Below are positions 8,549-17,703 of a stretch of DNA of 39,325 nucleotides, piece by piece. Made by a program: the position numbers and the translations under genes. The DNA is from Streptomyces aurantiogriseus (lineage in GTDB: Bacteria > Actinomycetota > Actinomycetes > Streptomycetales > Streptomycetaceae): positions 1-39,325 of the forward strand of contig NZ_BMSX01000046.1 of assembly GCF_014649375.1 (NCBI RefSeq), read 5' to 3'. The notes under the pieces were generated by a model. It did no database searches. It was given only the letters and a program-made list of their open reading frames with translations, and had not been told where the DNA came from. The first letter of the stretch is position 1, and every line of letters starts with the position of its first letter.

Positions 8549-9159
8549 GCCTCTCCTCCGGCTCCTTCGATGACGTATGACAGCGATGTGCCGGCCTTGT
8601 CGTCGGCCGGCGGACAGGCCTCGGCCCGCAGCGCCTTGCGGGCCCGGTGCAGACGGACCCGCGCCGTGACCTGGCGGATGCCGAGCGCGGCGGCGGCCTC
8701 GGTGACCGAGAGCTGGTCGACCGCGATGAGTTCCAGGACGGCGCGTTCGCCCTCGGGGAGCCGTTCCAGGGCGGCGAGGGCGCGGCGGCCCGGGCTCTCG
8801 GCGTCGAGCTTGTCCTCGAGGCGGGCGATGTCGTCGGGCTCCAGCAGCCGTCGCCCCGAGATGCGCAGGTCGCGCCGGGTCTCACGGGCGGCCCGGCGGT
8901 ACTCCGAGGAGACGACGCTGCGGGCGATGCCGTAGAGCCAGGCTCTCTCGCTGCCCAGGCCCGGCCGGTAGGTGTGGGCGGAGTCCAGGACCGCGAGGAA
9001 GGTCTCGGCGGTCAGGTCGGCGACCGTGTGGGGGTCGGCGACACGCCGGGCCACGAAAGACGTCACCGCGTCCACATGCCGCCGGTAGAACTCCTCGAAG
9101 AGCTGTGGGTCCCGTGCCGCGGCGGCCGGCCCTCCGCGTATCGCTTCCACCCGGTCCAT
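8545..9159 (-). CDS. ECF-subfamily RNA polymerase sigma factor
   Basis: The protein is 204 aa. Region 2 runs from about residue 20 to 90 (LFEEFYRRHVDAVTSFV, DLTAETFLAVL, RAWLYGIARSVV) and region 4 from about 130 to 185 (RLPEGERAVLELIAVDQLSVTEAAAALGI). The -35-recognition helix-turn-helix is intact. It is probably held inactive at the membrane by the coupled downstream protein. A GAGGGGAG ribosome site lies about 4 nt before the ATG. A minus-strand GTAAC element near 9218-9222 could be an autoregulatory ECF -35, but no convincing -10 was found. It is divergent from the acs leader. Confidence 0.88.
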   Translation of the reverse strand: MDRVEAIRGGPAAAARDPQLFEEFYRRHVDAVTSFVARRVADPHTVADLTAETFLAVLDSAHTYRPGLGSERAWLYGIARSVVSSEYRRAARETRRDLRISGRRLLEPDDIARLEDKLDAESPGRRALAALERLPEGERAVLELIAVDQLSVTEAAAALGIRQVTARVRLHRARKALRAEACPPADDKAGTSLSYVIEGAGGEA

Positions 9160-9207
9160 ACGGGCTCCCCTCTCCTAGGTGGCACTTCACCTGTACTTGG
9201 GCGGGGA

Positions 9208-9223
9208 TGTGAAAGGCGTTACA
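9208..9223. promoter_or_regulatory. Candidate Crp-binding site
   Basis: TGTGA-N6-TTACA matches the classical TGTGA-N6-TCACA in 9 of 10 half-site positions, and the Streptomyces form GTG-N6-GNCAC with one mismatch. It lies between the divergent sigma and acs genes. The crp gene is 9.7 kb away in the same block. Binding is inferred from sequence only. Confidence 0.35.
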
Positions 9224-9312
9224 CCCGCTGAACTCCACCCGCTCGGCGTCCGTGGGTACGGATGACCCCGGCCGACGGAAGCGAGTCGAAAGCGGCCCGA
9301 AAGACGACCCGC

Positions 9313-9328
9313 AAAGGTCTAAACCAAT
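9313..9328. promoter_or_regulatory. DasR-like (dre) operator upstream of acs
   Basis: The core GGTCTAAACCA at 9316-9326 resembles the DasR (GntR-family) consensus ACTGGTCTAGACCACT, with about 12 of 16 positions agreeing by eye. It sits 16 bp upstream of a TTGTCA (9342-9347) that may be the acs -35. DasR links N-acetylglucosamine sensing to metabolism, and GlcNAc breakdown yields acetate, so control of acs would make sense. Only sequence similarity supports this. Confidence 0.35.
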
Positions 9329-9341
9329 TTTCCGGCGACCC

Positions 9342-9371
9342 TTGTCACCAGGCCCCTGGGTCTGATGAGGT
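9342..9371 (+). promoter_or_regulatory. Possible acs promoter
   Basis: TTGTCA (9342-9347), an 18-bp spacer and TGAGGT (9366-9371) form a plausible vegetative promoter. The start site would be near 9378, leaving room for the leader ORF at 9414. The -10 is poor. Confidence 0.3.
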
Positions 9372-9413
9372 GTGGTCTGGGACACAACGGACACCCTTCG
9401 AGAGGGAGATGTC

Positions 9414-9460
9414 GTGAGCAACGAGAGCCTGGCCAACCTGCTGAGGATGGAGAGGGAGCG

Positions 9461-9464
<4 letters not shown>
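9414..9464 (+). CDS. 16-codon leader ORF resembling the Acs N-terminus
   Basis: GTG 9414 has GAGGGAG shortly upstream and encodes MSNESLANLLRMERER, with its stop overlapping the acs start by ATGA (9461-9464). The acs product begins MSETSSLSNLLKEERRF, so the two N-termini align (S-x-E/L-S-L-x-NLL-x-x-E-R). It may be a partial duplication of the acs 5' end or a translational coupling leader. From memory, S. coelicolor AcsA itself begins MSNESLANLL, which suggests the ancestral start was here and that the present acs start is a duplicated copy. Whether it is translated is unknown. Confidence 0.5.
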
Positions 9465-11419
<1,955 letters not shown>

Positions 11420-11464
11420 GCACCCACCTCGGGAGTCTGACCCGCAGGACTGAGTACGGCCATG

Positions 11465-11502
11465 AAGGGCACCCGGCGACCAGCGCGCCGGGTGCCCTTT
11501 TC
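11465..11502 (+). terminator. acs intrinsic terminator
   Basis: A perfect 14-bp stem (11465-11478 with 11486-11499) is followed by a short T-run. It ends the acs transcript. Confidence 0.85.
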
Positions 11503-11541
11503 GCACCTAACGTAGGGATCACCGGATTCCTCCCCGCGCAC

Positions 11542-11556
11542 CTTAGGTAGCCTAAG
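11542..11556. promoter_or_regulatory. Iron-box-like palindrome upstream of nhaA
   Basis: CTTAGGTAGCCTAAG is an inverted repeat with 6-bp arms and a 3-bp centre. It resembles DmdR/IdeR/DtxR iron boxes (TTAGGTTAGSCTAACCTAA), but it is shorter than the normal 19 bp. An A7 run follows. It lies about 70 bp before the nhaA start and could be an operator, although the regulator is unproven. Confidence 0.35.
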
Positions 11557-11628
11557 CAAAAAAAGAGGGGCGCCGGGAAGTCTGGTCGGCATGCGTTCCG
11601 CCCTGCCCACCGACCGGAGGTCTCCCCC

Positions 11629-13065
11629 GTGCCCGCGCCCCACACCACCGCCCCCCGCAAGGTCCTCGGGCGTCTGTCCCTGCCCGAGCGGGCCTTCGTC
11701 GCGGACGCGCTGCGCACCGAGACCGTCGGCGGTGTCCTGCTGCTCCTCGCCGCGGTCGCCGCGCTGGCCTGGGCGAACATCCCGGCGCTGCACGACAGCT
11801 ACGAGACCGTCAGCCACTACCACCTCGGCCCCGAGGCCCTCGGTCTGAACCTGTCGATCGCGCACTGGGCCGCCGACGGCCTCCTCGCCGTCTTCTTCTT
11901 CGTCGCCGGCATCGAACTCAAGCGCGAGCTGGTCGCCGGTGATCTCAGGGACCCCAGGGCCGCCGCGCTGCCCGTGGTCGCCGCCCTGTGCGGCATGGCC
12001 GCACCGGCGCTCGTCTACACCCTCACCAACCTCACCGGCGGTGGATCGCTCAACGGCTGGGCGGTCCCGACCGCCACCGACATCGCCTTCGCGCTCGCCG
12101 TGCTCGCCGTCATCGGCACATCCCTGCCGAGCGCCCTGCGCGCCTTCCTGCTCACGCTCGCCGTCGTCGACGACCTGTTCGCGATCCTGATCATCGCGGT
12201 CTTCTTCACGGACACCCTCGACTTCGCCGCGCTCGGCGGCGCGGTCGCCGGTCTCGCCGTGTTCTGGCTGCTGCTGCGCAAGGGGATCCGCGGCTGGTAC
12301 ATCTACGTCCCGCTCGGGGTCGTCGTCTGGGCGCTGATGTACAACAGCGGCGTCCACGCCACCATCGCGGGCGTCGCGATGGGCCTGATGCTGCGCTGTA
12401 CGACCCACGAGGGCGAGGAGCGCTCGCCCGGCGAGCGCATCGAACACCTGGTACGTCCCCTCTCCGCCGGCCTCGCGGTCCCGTTGTTCGCCCTGTTCAG
12501 CGCCGGTGTGGGGGTTTCGGGCAGGGCGCTCGGGGACGTGTTCACCCAGCCGGAGACCCTCGGCGTCGTCCTCGGCCTCGTCGTCGGCAAGACGATCGGC
12601 ATCTTCGGCGGGACCTGGCTGACCGTCCGCTTCACGCGGGCCTCGCTCAGCGAGGACCTCGCCTGGGCGGACGTCTTCGCCGTCGCGTCGCTGGCCGGCA
12701 TCGGCTTCACCGTCTCGCTGCTCATCGGGGAGCTGGCCTTCGAGGGCGAGGCGGCCCTCACCGACGAGGTCAAGGCCGCCGTCCTCGTGGGCTCGCTGAT
12801 CGCGGCGACCCTGGCGACCGCCCTGCTGAAGGTGCGCAACGCCAAGTACCGCAGCCTGTGGGAGGCCGAGGAGCGCGACGACGATCGCGACGGCATCCCG
12901 GACGTCTACGAGCAGGACGACCCGGCGTACCACCTGCGCATGGCCGCCATCCACGACGCCAAGGCCGCCGAGCACCGCAGGATCGCCGCGGAGAAGGCCG
13001 CCGCGCGGCCCGGGTTGGCCGAAGTGGCGGGCGGGGCAGGCGAGGAGGGCGACCGTCCGGCATGA
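11629..13065 (+). CDS. nhaA: Na+/H+ antiporter NhaA
   Basis: This is an integral membrane antiporter of 478 aa that exchanges Na+ for H+ for pH and salt homeostasis. It has about 11-12 hydrophobic segments. The conserved motifs are FFFVAGIELKREL, AVPTATDIAFAL with the membrane aspartate, and LAVVDDLFAI with the paired aspartates of the ion site. The C-terminus carries a charged tail (about residues 405-478) with DRDGIPDVYEQDDPAYH, longer than in E. coli NhaA (388 aa) and typical of actinobacterial versions. GTG 11629 is chosen because CGGAGG lies 8 nt upstream. The holin-X/hydrolase pair follows 81 bp later. Confidence 0.93.
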   Translation: MPAPHTTAPRKVLGRLSLPERAFVADALRTETVGGVLLLLAAVAALAWANIPALHDSYETVSHYHLGPEALGLNLSIAHWAADGLLAVFFFVAGIELKRELVAGDLRDPRAAALPVVAALCGMAAPALVYTLTNLTGGGSLNGWAVPTATDIAFALAVLAVIGTSLPSALRAFLLTLAVVDDLFAILIIAVFFTDTLDFAALGGAVAGLAVFWLLLRKGIRGWYIYVPLGVVVWALMYNSGVHATIAGVAMGLMLRCTTHEGEERSPGERIEHLVRPLSAGLAVPLFALFSAGVGVSGRALGDVFTQPETLGVVLGLVVGKTIGIFGGTWLTVRFTRASLSEDLAWADVFAVASLAGIGFTVSLLIGELAFEGEAALTDEVKAAVLVGSLIAATLATALLKVRNAKYRSLWEAEERDDDRDGIPDVYEQDDPAYHLRMAAIHDAKAAEHRRIAAEKAAARPGLAEVAGGAGEEGDRPA

Positions 13066-13068
13066 TCT

Positions 13069-13138
13069 GACGGGACGGTACAAAAGACGGGACCGTACGC
13101 AGTCAGGCAGAAGACGGCGGAACCGTACAAGACGAGGG
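13069..13138 (+). repeat. Three short GTAC-containing repeats before the holin-X gene
   Basis: GACGGGACGGTAC (13069-13081), GACGGGACCGTAC (13086-13098) and GGCGGAACCGTAC (about 13126-13138) are related direct repeats filling the gap after nhaA. They may be operator half-sites or a degenerate duplication. Confidence 0.35.
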
Positions 13139-13146
13139 AGACCGCG

Positions 13147-13635
13147 ATGAGCGCACCCGACGGCAGCCCGGTCGGCGCCGAACGCAGCATCGGCCAGCTG
13201 TTCGCCTCCGCGACGACCGAGATGTCGGCGCTGGTGCACGACGAGATCGCGCTGGCGAAGGCGCAGCTCAAGCAGGACGTCAAGCGCGGCGCGACAAGCG
13301 GCGGCGCGTTCACCCTGGCCGGCGCGGTCCTGCTCTTCTCGCTGCCGATGCTGAACTTCGCCCTCGCCTACGGCATCCGGACCTGGAGCGACTGGAACCT
13401 CGCGGTCTGCTTCCTGCTGTCCTTCGCGGCGAACGTCCTCGTCGCCCTCCTCCTCGCGCTGCTCGGCGTGGTCTTCGCGAAGAAGGCCAAGAAGAGCAAG
13501 GGCCCGCAGAAGGTGGCCGCCTCGGTGAAGGAGTCGGCGGGCGTCCTGCAGAAGGCCAAGCCGCACCCGCGGCCCGAGCTCGCGCAGGACCGGGGCCAGA
13601 AGGCCATCGAGGCTGTGGCACGCTCATCGTCATGA
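13147..13635 (+). CDS. Actinobacterial holin-X-like membrane protein
   Basis: The protein is 162 aa. The N-terminal amphipathic region (IGQLFASATTEMSALVHDEI) is followed by two transmembrane segments (about residues 50-75 and 85-112) and a Lys-rich cytosolic tail. This matches the phage_holin_3_6 / actinobacterial holin-X family, which is widespread on chromosomes and not clearly phage-derived. The cellular role is unknown. A CGAGGGAG ribosome site precedes ATG 13147. The stop overlaps the hydrolase start by ATGA (13632-13635). From memory, M. tuberculosis Rv3669 holds the same position next to ephE. Confidence 0.75.
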   Translation: MSAPDGSPVGAERSIGQLFASATTEMSALVHDEIALAKAQLKQDVKRGATSGGAFTLAGAVLLFSLPMLNFALAYGIRTWSDWNLAVCFLLSFAANVLVALLLALLGVVFAKKAKKSKGPQKVAASVKESAGVLQKAKPHPRPELAQDRGQKAIEAVARSSS

Positions 13636-14570
13636 CGGACCCCGCCACCCCTTCGGCGCAGCCTGCCTCGGTCGTACGGCCGGACGGCCCCTGGACCCAT
13701 CGCGAGGTCGCGGCCAACGGCGCGCGCTTCCACATCGCCGAGCTGGGCGACGGCCCCCTCGTGATGCTGGTGCACGGCTTCCCCCAGTTCTGGTGGGCCT
13801 GGCGGCACCAGCTGACCGCGCTGGCCGACGCGGGCTTCCGGGCCGTCGCCATGGACCTGCGGGGCGTCGGCGGCAGCGACCGCACGCCCCGCGGCTACGA
13901 CCCGGCCAACCTCGCCCTCGACATCACCGGCGTGATCCGCTCCCTCGGCGAGCCGGACGCGGCGCTGGTCGGCCACGACCTGGGCGGCTATCTGGCGTGG
14001 ACGGCGGCCGTCATGCGCCCCAAGCTCGTACGACGGCTCGCGGTCGCCTCGATGCCGCACCCCCGGCGCTGGCGCTCAGCCATGCTCGCCGACGTCCGGC
14101 AGACCACCGCGAGCTCCCACATCTGGGGCTTCCAGCGGCCCTGGATCCCGGAACGGCAGCTGACCGCCGACGGTGGGGAGCTGGTGGGCCGGCTGATCCG
14201 GGAGTGGTCCGGGCCGCAGCTGCCGGAGGACGAGGCCCTGGAGACGTACCAGCGCGCGATGTGCATCCCCTCCACCGCCCACTGCTCGGTGGAGCCGTAC
14301 CGGTGGCTGGTGCGGTCGATGGCCCGGCCGGACGGCATCCAGTTCTACCGGCGCATGAAGCGGCCTGTGCGCGTGCCGACGCTGCATCTGCACGGTTCCC
14401 TCGACCCGGTGATGCGCACCCGCAGCGCGGCCGGCTCCGGGGAGTACGTCGAAGCGCCGTACCGCTGGCGGCTGTTCGACGGACTGGGACATTTCCCCCA
14501 TGAGGAAGATCCGGTCGCTTTCTCGGCCGAACTGGTCAACTGGCTGAAGGATCCCGAACCCGATAGGTGA
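13632..14570 (+). CDS. Alpha/beta hydrolase, epoxide hydrolase-like
   Basis: The protein is 312 aa. VHGFPQFW is the oxyanion-hole HGFP motif. GHDLGGYLAW is the nucleophile elbow, with aspartate as expected for epoxide hydrolases and haloalkane dehalogenases. The catalytic histidine is in GLGHFPHEEDP. The substrate is unknown. Its position matches M. tuberculosis ephE between the Rv3669-like gene and marP. The overlap with the upstream gene indicates translational coupling. Confidence 0.88.
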   Translation: MTDPATPSAQPASVVRPDGPWTHREVAANGARFHIAELGDGPLVMLVHGFPQFWWAWRHQLTALADAGFRAVAMDLRGVGGSDRTPRGYDPANLALDITGVIRSLGEPDAALVGHDLGGYLAWTAAVMRPKLVRRLAVASMPHPRRWRSAMLADVRQTTASSHIWGFQRPWIPERQLTADGGELVGRLIREWSGPQLPEDEALETYQRAMCIPSTAHCSVEPYRWLVRSMARPDGIQFYRRMKRPVRVPTLHLHGSLDPVMRTRSAAGSGEYVEAPYRWRLFDGLGHFPHEEDPVAFSAELVNWLKDPEPDR

Positions 14571-14619
14571 CCGCGCCATCGCGCCCGGTATCCGATCCTG
14601 AACACCTGTACTACGAACA

Positions 14620-14649
14620 GCCAATTGCCCGGCGCATAGGCCAATTGGC
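14620..14649. repeat. Paired GCCAATTG elements
   Basis: GCCAATTG at 14620-14627 is repeated as the 10-bp palindrome GCCAATTGGC at 14640-14649, 20 bp away on the same helix face. It lies upstream of the small ORF at 14698 and could be an operator pair. Confidence 0.3.
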
Positions 14650-14697
14650 GGGCCCTCGGGCGGTTATCGACCTTGGGGCAGGGGCAGACGTCGGGGT

Positions 14698-14877
14698 ATG
14701 GGCTGGACGCACGACTACAGTGACGCAGCACGCAACCGCCGCTCGGCCGCTGGCCTGAGCTCCCACCAAAGAGGTGCCGCCCCGCAGCCGGGCGGCGATC
14801 TCCGGGTGGGCATTCCGCGCATCCTGCGCCGCCGGGCCCGCTGGGTCTCGGTACGCCTGCGTCACCCGCGCGGCTGA
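14698..14877 (+). CDS. Small basic protein, 59 aa
   Basis: ATG 14698 opens a 59-aa frame beginning MGWTHDYSDAARNRRSAAGL and ending in an Arg-rich segment (IPRILRRRARWVSVRLRHPR). It lies in the gap between the hydrolase and marP, on the opposite strand to marP. The start context GGGGT is a poor ribosome site. The N-terminus seems familiar from short Streptomyces hypothetical proteins, but I cannot name a family. The function is unknown; the basic tail could bind nucleic acid or membrane. Confidence 0.5.
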   Translation: MGWTHDYSDAARNRRSAAGLSSHQRGAAPQPGGDLRVGIPRILRRRARWVSVRLRHPRG

Positions 14878-14911
14878 CACCTTCTGACGACGCCACAGCG
14901 CTTCTACGGCT

Positions 14912-16111
14912 CTACAGCGCGCAGTTGTCGCTGTCCACCTCTTGGTTCGCGCGGCGCCCCTGGACGATGTCCTCCTGGATCTCGTCCGCGGTGAGCGCGT
15001 AGCCGGTGTCGGCGTCGTCGAGGGACTTCGCGAAGACCACGCCGTACACCTTGCCGTCGGGCGTGAGCAGCGGGCCGCCGGAGTTGCCCTGGCGGACGGT
15101 CGCGAACAGCGAGTAGACGTCACGACGGACGGTGCCCCGGTGGTAGATGTCCGGGCCGTTGGCCGTGATGCGCCCGCGCACGCGCGCGGCACGCACGTCG
15201 TACGCGCCGTTCTCCGGGAAGCCGGCCACGATCGCGCTGTCGCCGCTCGCCGCGTCCCCGGTGGTGAACTGCAGTACGGGCGCGTCGAGATCCGGTACGT
15301 CGAGGACGGCGATGTCGCGCTTCCAGTCGTACAGCACGACCGTGGCATCGTACTTGCGTCCCTCGCCGCCTATCTGGACGGTGGGCTCGTCGACGCCGCC
15401 CACGACGTGCGCGTTGGTCATGACGCGGCGCTCGTCGAAGACGAAGCCGGTACCCTCCAGGACCTTGCTGCAGCTCTCCGCGGTGCCCATGACCTTGACG
15501 ATGGAGCGCTGCGCGCGGACCGCCACCGCGCTGTTGGCGAGAGCCGGGTCCGGCGGCTTGACCTCGGTGATCGGCTCGTTCGAGAACGGGCTGAAGACCT
15601 GCGGGAAGCCGTTCTGCGCGAGGACGGAGGAGAAGTCGGCGAACCAGGTGTCGGCCTGGTCGGGCAGCGCCTGGGACACCCCGTGCAGCACCTTGGAGTT
15701 ACGGACCTCCTTGCCCAGTGTGGGCAGGGTCGTACCGGCGAGGGCGGACCCGATCAGCCATGCCACGAGGAGCATGGCGACGACGTTGACGAGGGCACCG
15801 CCGGTCGCGTCCAGCGCACGGGCCGGGGACCAGGTGATGTACCGGCGCAGCTTGTTGCCCAGATGGGTGGTGAGGGCCTGGCCGACGGAGGCGCAGACGA
15901 TCACGACGACGACCGCGACGACGGCGGCCGTCGTGCTCACCTCGGAGTTGTCGGTCAGCGCGTCCCAGATCACGGGCAGCAGGTAAACGGCGACGAGGCC
16001 GCCGCCCAGGAACCCGATCACCGACAGGATGCCGACGACGAAGCCCTGACGGTAGCCCACCACCGCGAACCAGACGGCCGCGAGCAGCAACAGGATGTCC
16101 AGCACGTTCAC
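14912..16111 (-). CDS. MarP-type membrane serine protease
   Basis: The protein is 399 aa from GTG 16111. Four hydrophobic CvpA/colicin-V segments (residues about 5-125) precede a periplasmic trypsin-like domain. The triad is His235 (TNAHVVGG), Asp266 (WKRDIAVL) and Ser344 (RQGNSGGPLL). Cys214 and Cys397 match the disulfide cysteines of M. tuberculosis MarP, whose His235 and Cys214 have the same numbers (recalled), supporting this start over the upstream ATG 16189. MarP protects against acid stress by cleaving cell-wall hydrolases. It is the last gene of the nth-[repeat ORF]-NUDIX-marP operon, with 96 bp after the NUDIX stop. Confidence 0.92.
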   Translation of the reverse strand: MNVLDILLLLAAVWFAVVGYRQGFVVGILSVIGFLGGGLVAVYLLPVIWDALTDNSEVSTTAAVVAVVVVIVCASVGQALTTHLGNKLRRYITWSPARALDATGGALVNVVAMLLVAWLIGSALAGTTLPTLGKEVRNSKVLHGVSQALPDQADTWFADFSSVLAQNGFPQVFSPFSNEPITEVKPPDPALANSAVAVRAQRSIVKVMGTAESCSKVLEGTGFVFDERRVMTNAHVVGGVDEPTVQIGGEGRKYDATVVLYDWKRDIAVLDVPDLDAPVLQFTTGDAASGDSAIVAGFPENGAYDVRAARVRGRITANGPDIYHRGTVRRDVYSLFATVRQGNSGGPLLTPDGKVYGVVFAKSLDDADTGYALTADEIQEDIVQGRRANQEVDSDNCAL

Positions 16112-16207
16112 CGTTTCAGGCCTCGCCTCTTTCTTCCCCGGCCAGGGCAGGTCGGCCGGGGGTCCGGGGGTCGTACCCCGGATAGACACAGCACGGGGGA
16201 CACCCTG

Positions 16208-16903
16208 TCATGACCGCCAGTCCAGCGGGACCTGCTTCTCCCGGTCCCAGGAGCGCTCCCACCCCGCGTAGTGCAGCAGGCGGTCGATGAGGCCGGCCGT
16301 GAAGCCCCACACGAGGGCCGATTCGACCAGGAATGCCGGACCGCGGTGACCGCTGGGGTGGACGGTCGTGGCGCGGTTCTCGGGGTCCGTGAGATCCGCC
16401 ACGGGGACCGTGAAGACGCGGGCGGTCTCGTTGGGGTCGACCACACCGACCGGGCTGGGCTCGCGCCACCAGCCCAGGACCGGGGTCACGACGAAGCCGC
16501 TGACCGGGATGTACAGCTTGGGCAGCACGCCGAAGAGCTGAACGCCGGAGGGATCGAGTCCGGTCTCCTCCTCGGCCTCGCGCAGAGCCGCCCTGAGCGG
16601 CCCGTCGCCGTGCGGATCGCCGTCCTCCGGGTCGAGGGCGCCACCCGGGAAGGAGGGCTGCCCGGCATGCGAGCGCAGCGAACTGGCCCGCTCCATCAGC
16701 AGCAGCTCGGGGCCACGCTCCCCCTCCCCGAAGAGGATCAGGACGGCCGACTGCCGCCCCGCTCCGTCCGACGGCGGCAGAAAGCGGCTCAGCTGGACCG
16801 GCTGGACCGTTTCCACGGCATGCACGACCGGGTCCAGCCAGCCGGGCAGCCCTTCCTTGCTGAGCACCACCGACCCGCCCTGCGTGTCACTCGCGCGTGT
16901 CAC
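16208..16903 (-). CDS. NUDIX hydrolase, CoA pyrophosphatase-like
   Basis: The protein is 231 aa from GTG 16903. The motif LLLMERASSLRSHAGQPSFP is the CoA-pyrophosphatase signature. The NUDIX box follows from GGALDPEDGD to LREAEEETGL, with a short insertion. The family cleaves CoA to 4'-phosphopantetheine and 3',5'-ADP and may tune CoA pools or remove oxidised CoA. Its GTG overlaps the stop of the upstream repetitive ORF by GTGA (16900-16903). The frame stays open far upstream only because of GC-rich repeats. M. tuberculosis Rv3672c is the positional equivalent (recalled). Confidence 0.88.
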   Translation of the reverse strand: MTRASDTQGGSVVLSKEGLPGWLDPVVHAVETVQPVQLSRFLPPSDGAGRQSAVLILFGEGERGPELLLMERASSLRSHAGQPSFPGGALDPEDGDPHGDGPLRAALREAEEETGLDPSGVQLFGVLPKLYIPVSGFVVTPVLGWWREPSPVGVVDPNETARVFTVPVADLTDPENRATTVHPSGHRGPAFLVESALVWGFTAGLIDRLLHYAGWERSWDREKQVPLDWRS

Positions 16904-17703
16904 CGCCACACCACCCCCCGTTCTGCCAAGTCCAACGCCCGAGGGTCCGTAGATCGTTCCAGAACACACGCTGCCGTCGACGCCGGTGGACGCGTTGCGA
17001 CCGGATCCGGCGTGGCGGGCGGGGTCGAGCCTGCCGGGGGCTTGGGCGTCGCGACCGCGGCCGACTCGCCGGTCCGGCCTGCCAAGAACCCGCGCGTCGC
17101 ACCCGCAGGCGGCCCGCCGGTCCGGCCTGCCAAGAACCTGCGCGTCGCACCTGTCGTCGGCCCAGCGGTCGAGGCCGTCGCACATTCGGGTGTCGAGCCC
17201 ATGCTCTGCCATGCCTCCAACCTCAGCGTGCGGCCCCTCCTCGGGCGTGCCGCCGAACCGAACGCCGGGCCTGCGATCAAGCCTGCCGCCGCCTCCGGCG
17301 TGGGGCCCGCACTCTGACCCACCGCCGGCTCTGGGGCCAGGCCGATGGCCGAGCCTGCCCGTGGTCCCGGCGTCGTGCCCGCCGCCGACACAGGCGTCGG
17401 GCCCATGACCGTGCTCGGGCCCACCCCCGACCAAGGCGCCCGGGCTGCGCTCCGACCAGCCACCGGCCCCGGCATCGAGCCTGTGCCGCGACCGGCCGTC
17501 AGCCCGTTTGAGGGGCCTGTTCTCGGGCCTCCCGCCGGACCCGGCATCAGGCCCGCACTCCGACCAGCCACCAGCCCCAGCACCCCCGCTGCGGTCGGCT
17601 CAGCCGCCAGGCCCGCGCTCCGCCCAGCCGCCGGTCCGGGCCCCACCGCACTCAGGTCTGCCATCAGGGCCGCGTTCCGCCCCTCCGTCATTCCTTCCGT
17701 CAC
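16900..17703 (-). CDS. Putative low-complexity Ala/Gly/Pro/Thr-rich protein
   Basis: GTG 17703 overlaps the nth stop by GTGA (17700-17703), and its TGA overlaps the NUDIX start by GTGA (16900-16903). A 267-codon frame therefore exactly bridges the two genes. The product begins MTEGMTEGRNAALMADLSAV and is dominated by motifs such as AGRSAGL, MPGP, GPTT and FLAGRTG. It has no transmembrane segment or known domain. A 48-bp (16-codon) repeat keeps the frame. Roughly a quarter of the first 70 codons end in A or T, more than in neighbouring genes, so it may be poorly adapted or non-coding repeat DNA. Mycobacteria carry a thioredoxin-like gene at this position (Rv3673c, recalled), and no such motif is present here. 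Confidence 0.45.
   Translation of the reverse strand: MTEGMTEGRNAALMADLSAVGPGPAAGRSAGLAAEPTAAGVLGLVAGRSAGLMPGPAGGPRTGPSNGLTAGRGTGSMPGPVAGRSAARAPWSGVGPSTVMGPTPVSAAGTTPGPRAGSAIGLAPEPAVGQSAGPTPEAAAGLIAGPAFGSAARPRRGRTLRLEAWQSMGSTPECATASTAGPTTGATRRFLAGRTGGPPAGATRGFLAGRTGESAAVATPKPPAGSTPPATPDPVATRPPASTAACVLERSTDPRALDLAERGVVWR
17067..17151. repeat. 48-bp-period direct repeat in the nth-NUDIX spacer
   Basis: About 37 bp at 17067-17103 recur at 17115-17151 with a single mismatch (C/T at 17091/17139). The 48-bp period preserves the minus-strand frame of the low-complexity ORF, where the unit encodes GATRxFLAGRTG. Confidence 0.8.

Noticed and set aside
13147..13635. Phage origin for the holin-X-like gene
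   Set aside because: The gene lies in a conserved housekeeping operon, and this family is normal on actinobacterial chromosomes.
16904..17434. 177-codon N-terminal extension of the NUDIX gene
   Set aside because: The extension is open only because of GC-rich repeats; the GTG at 16903 with its GTGA overlap gives the normal family length.
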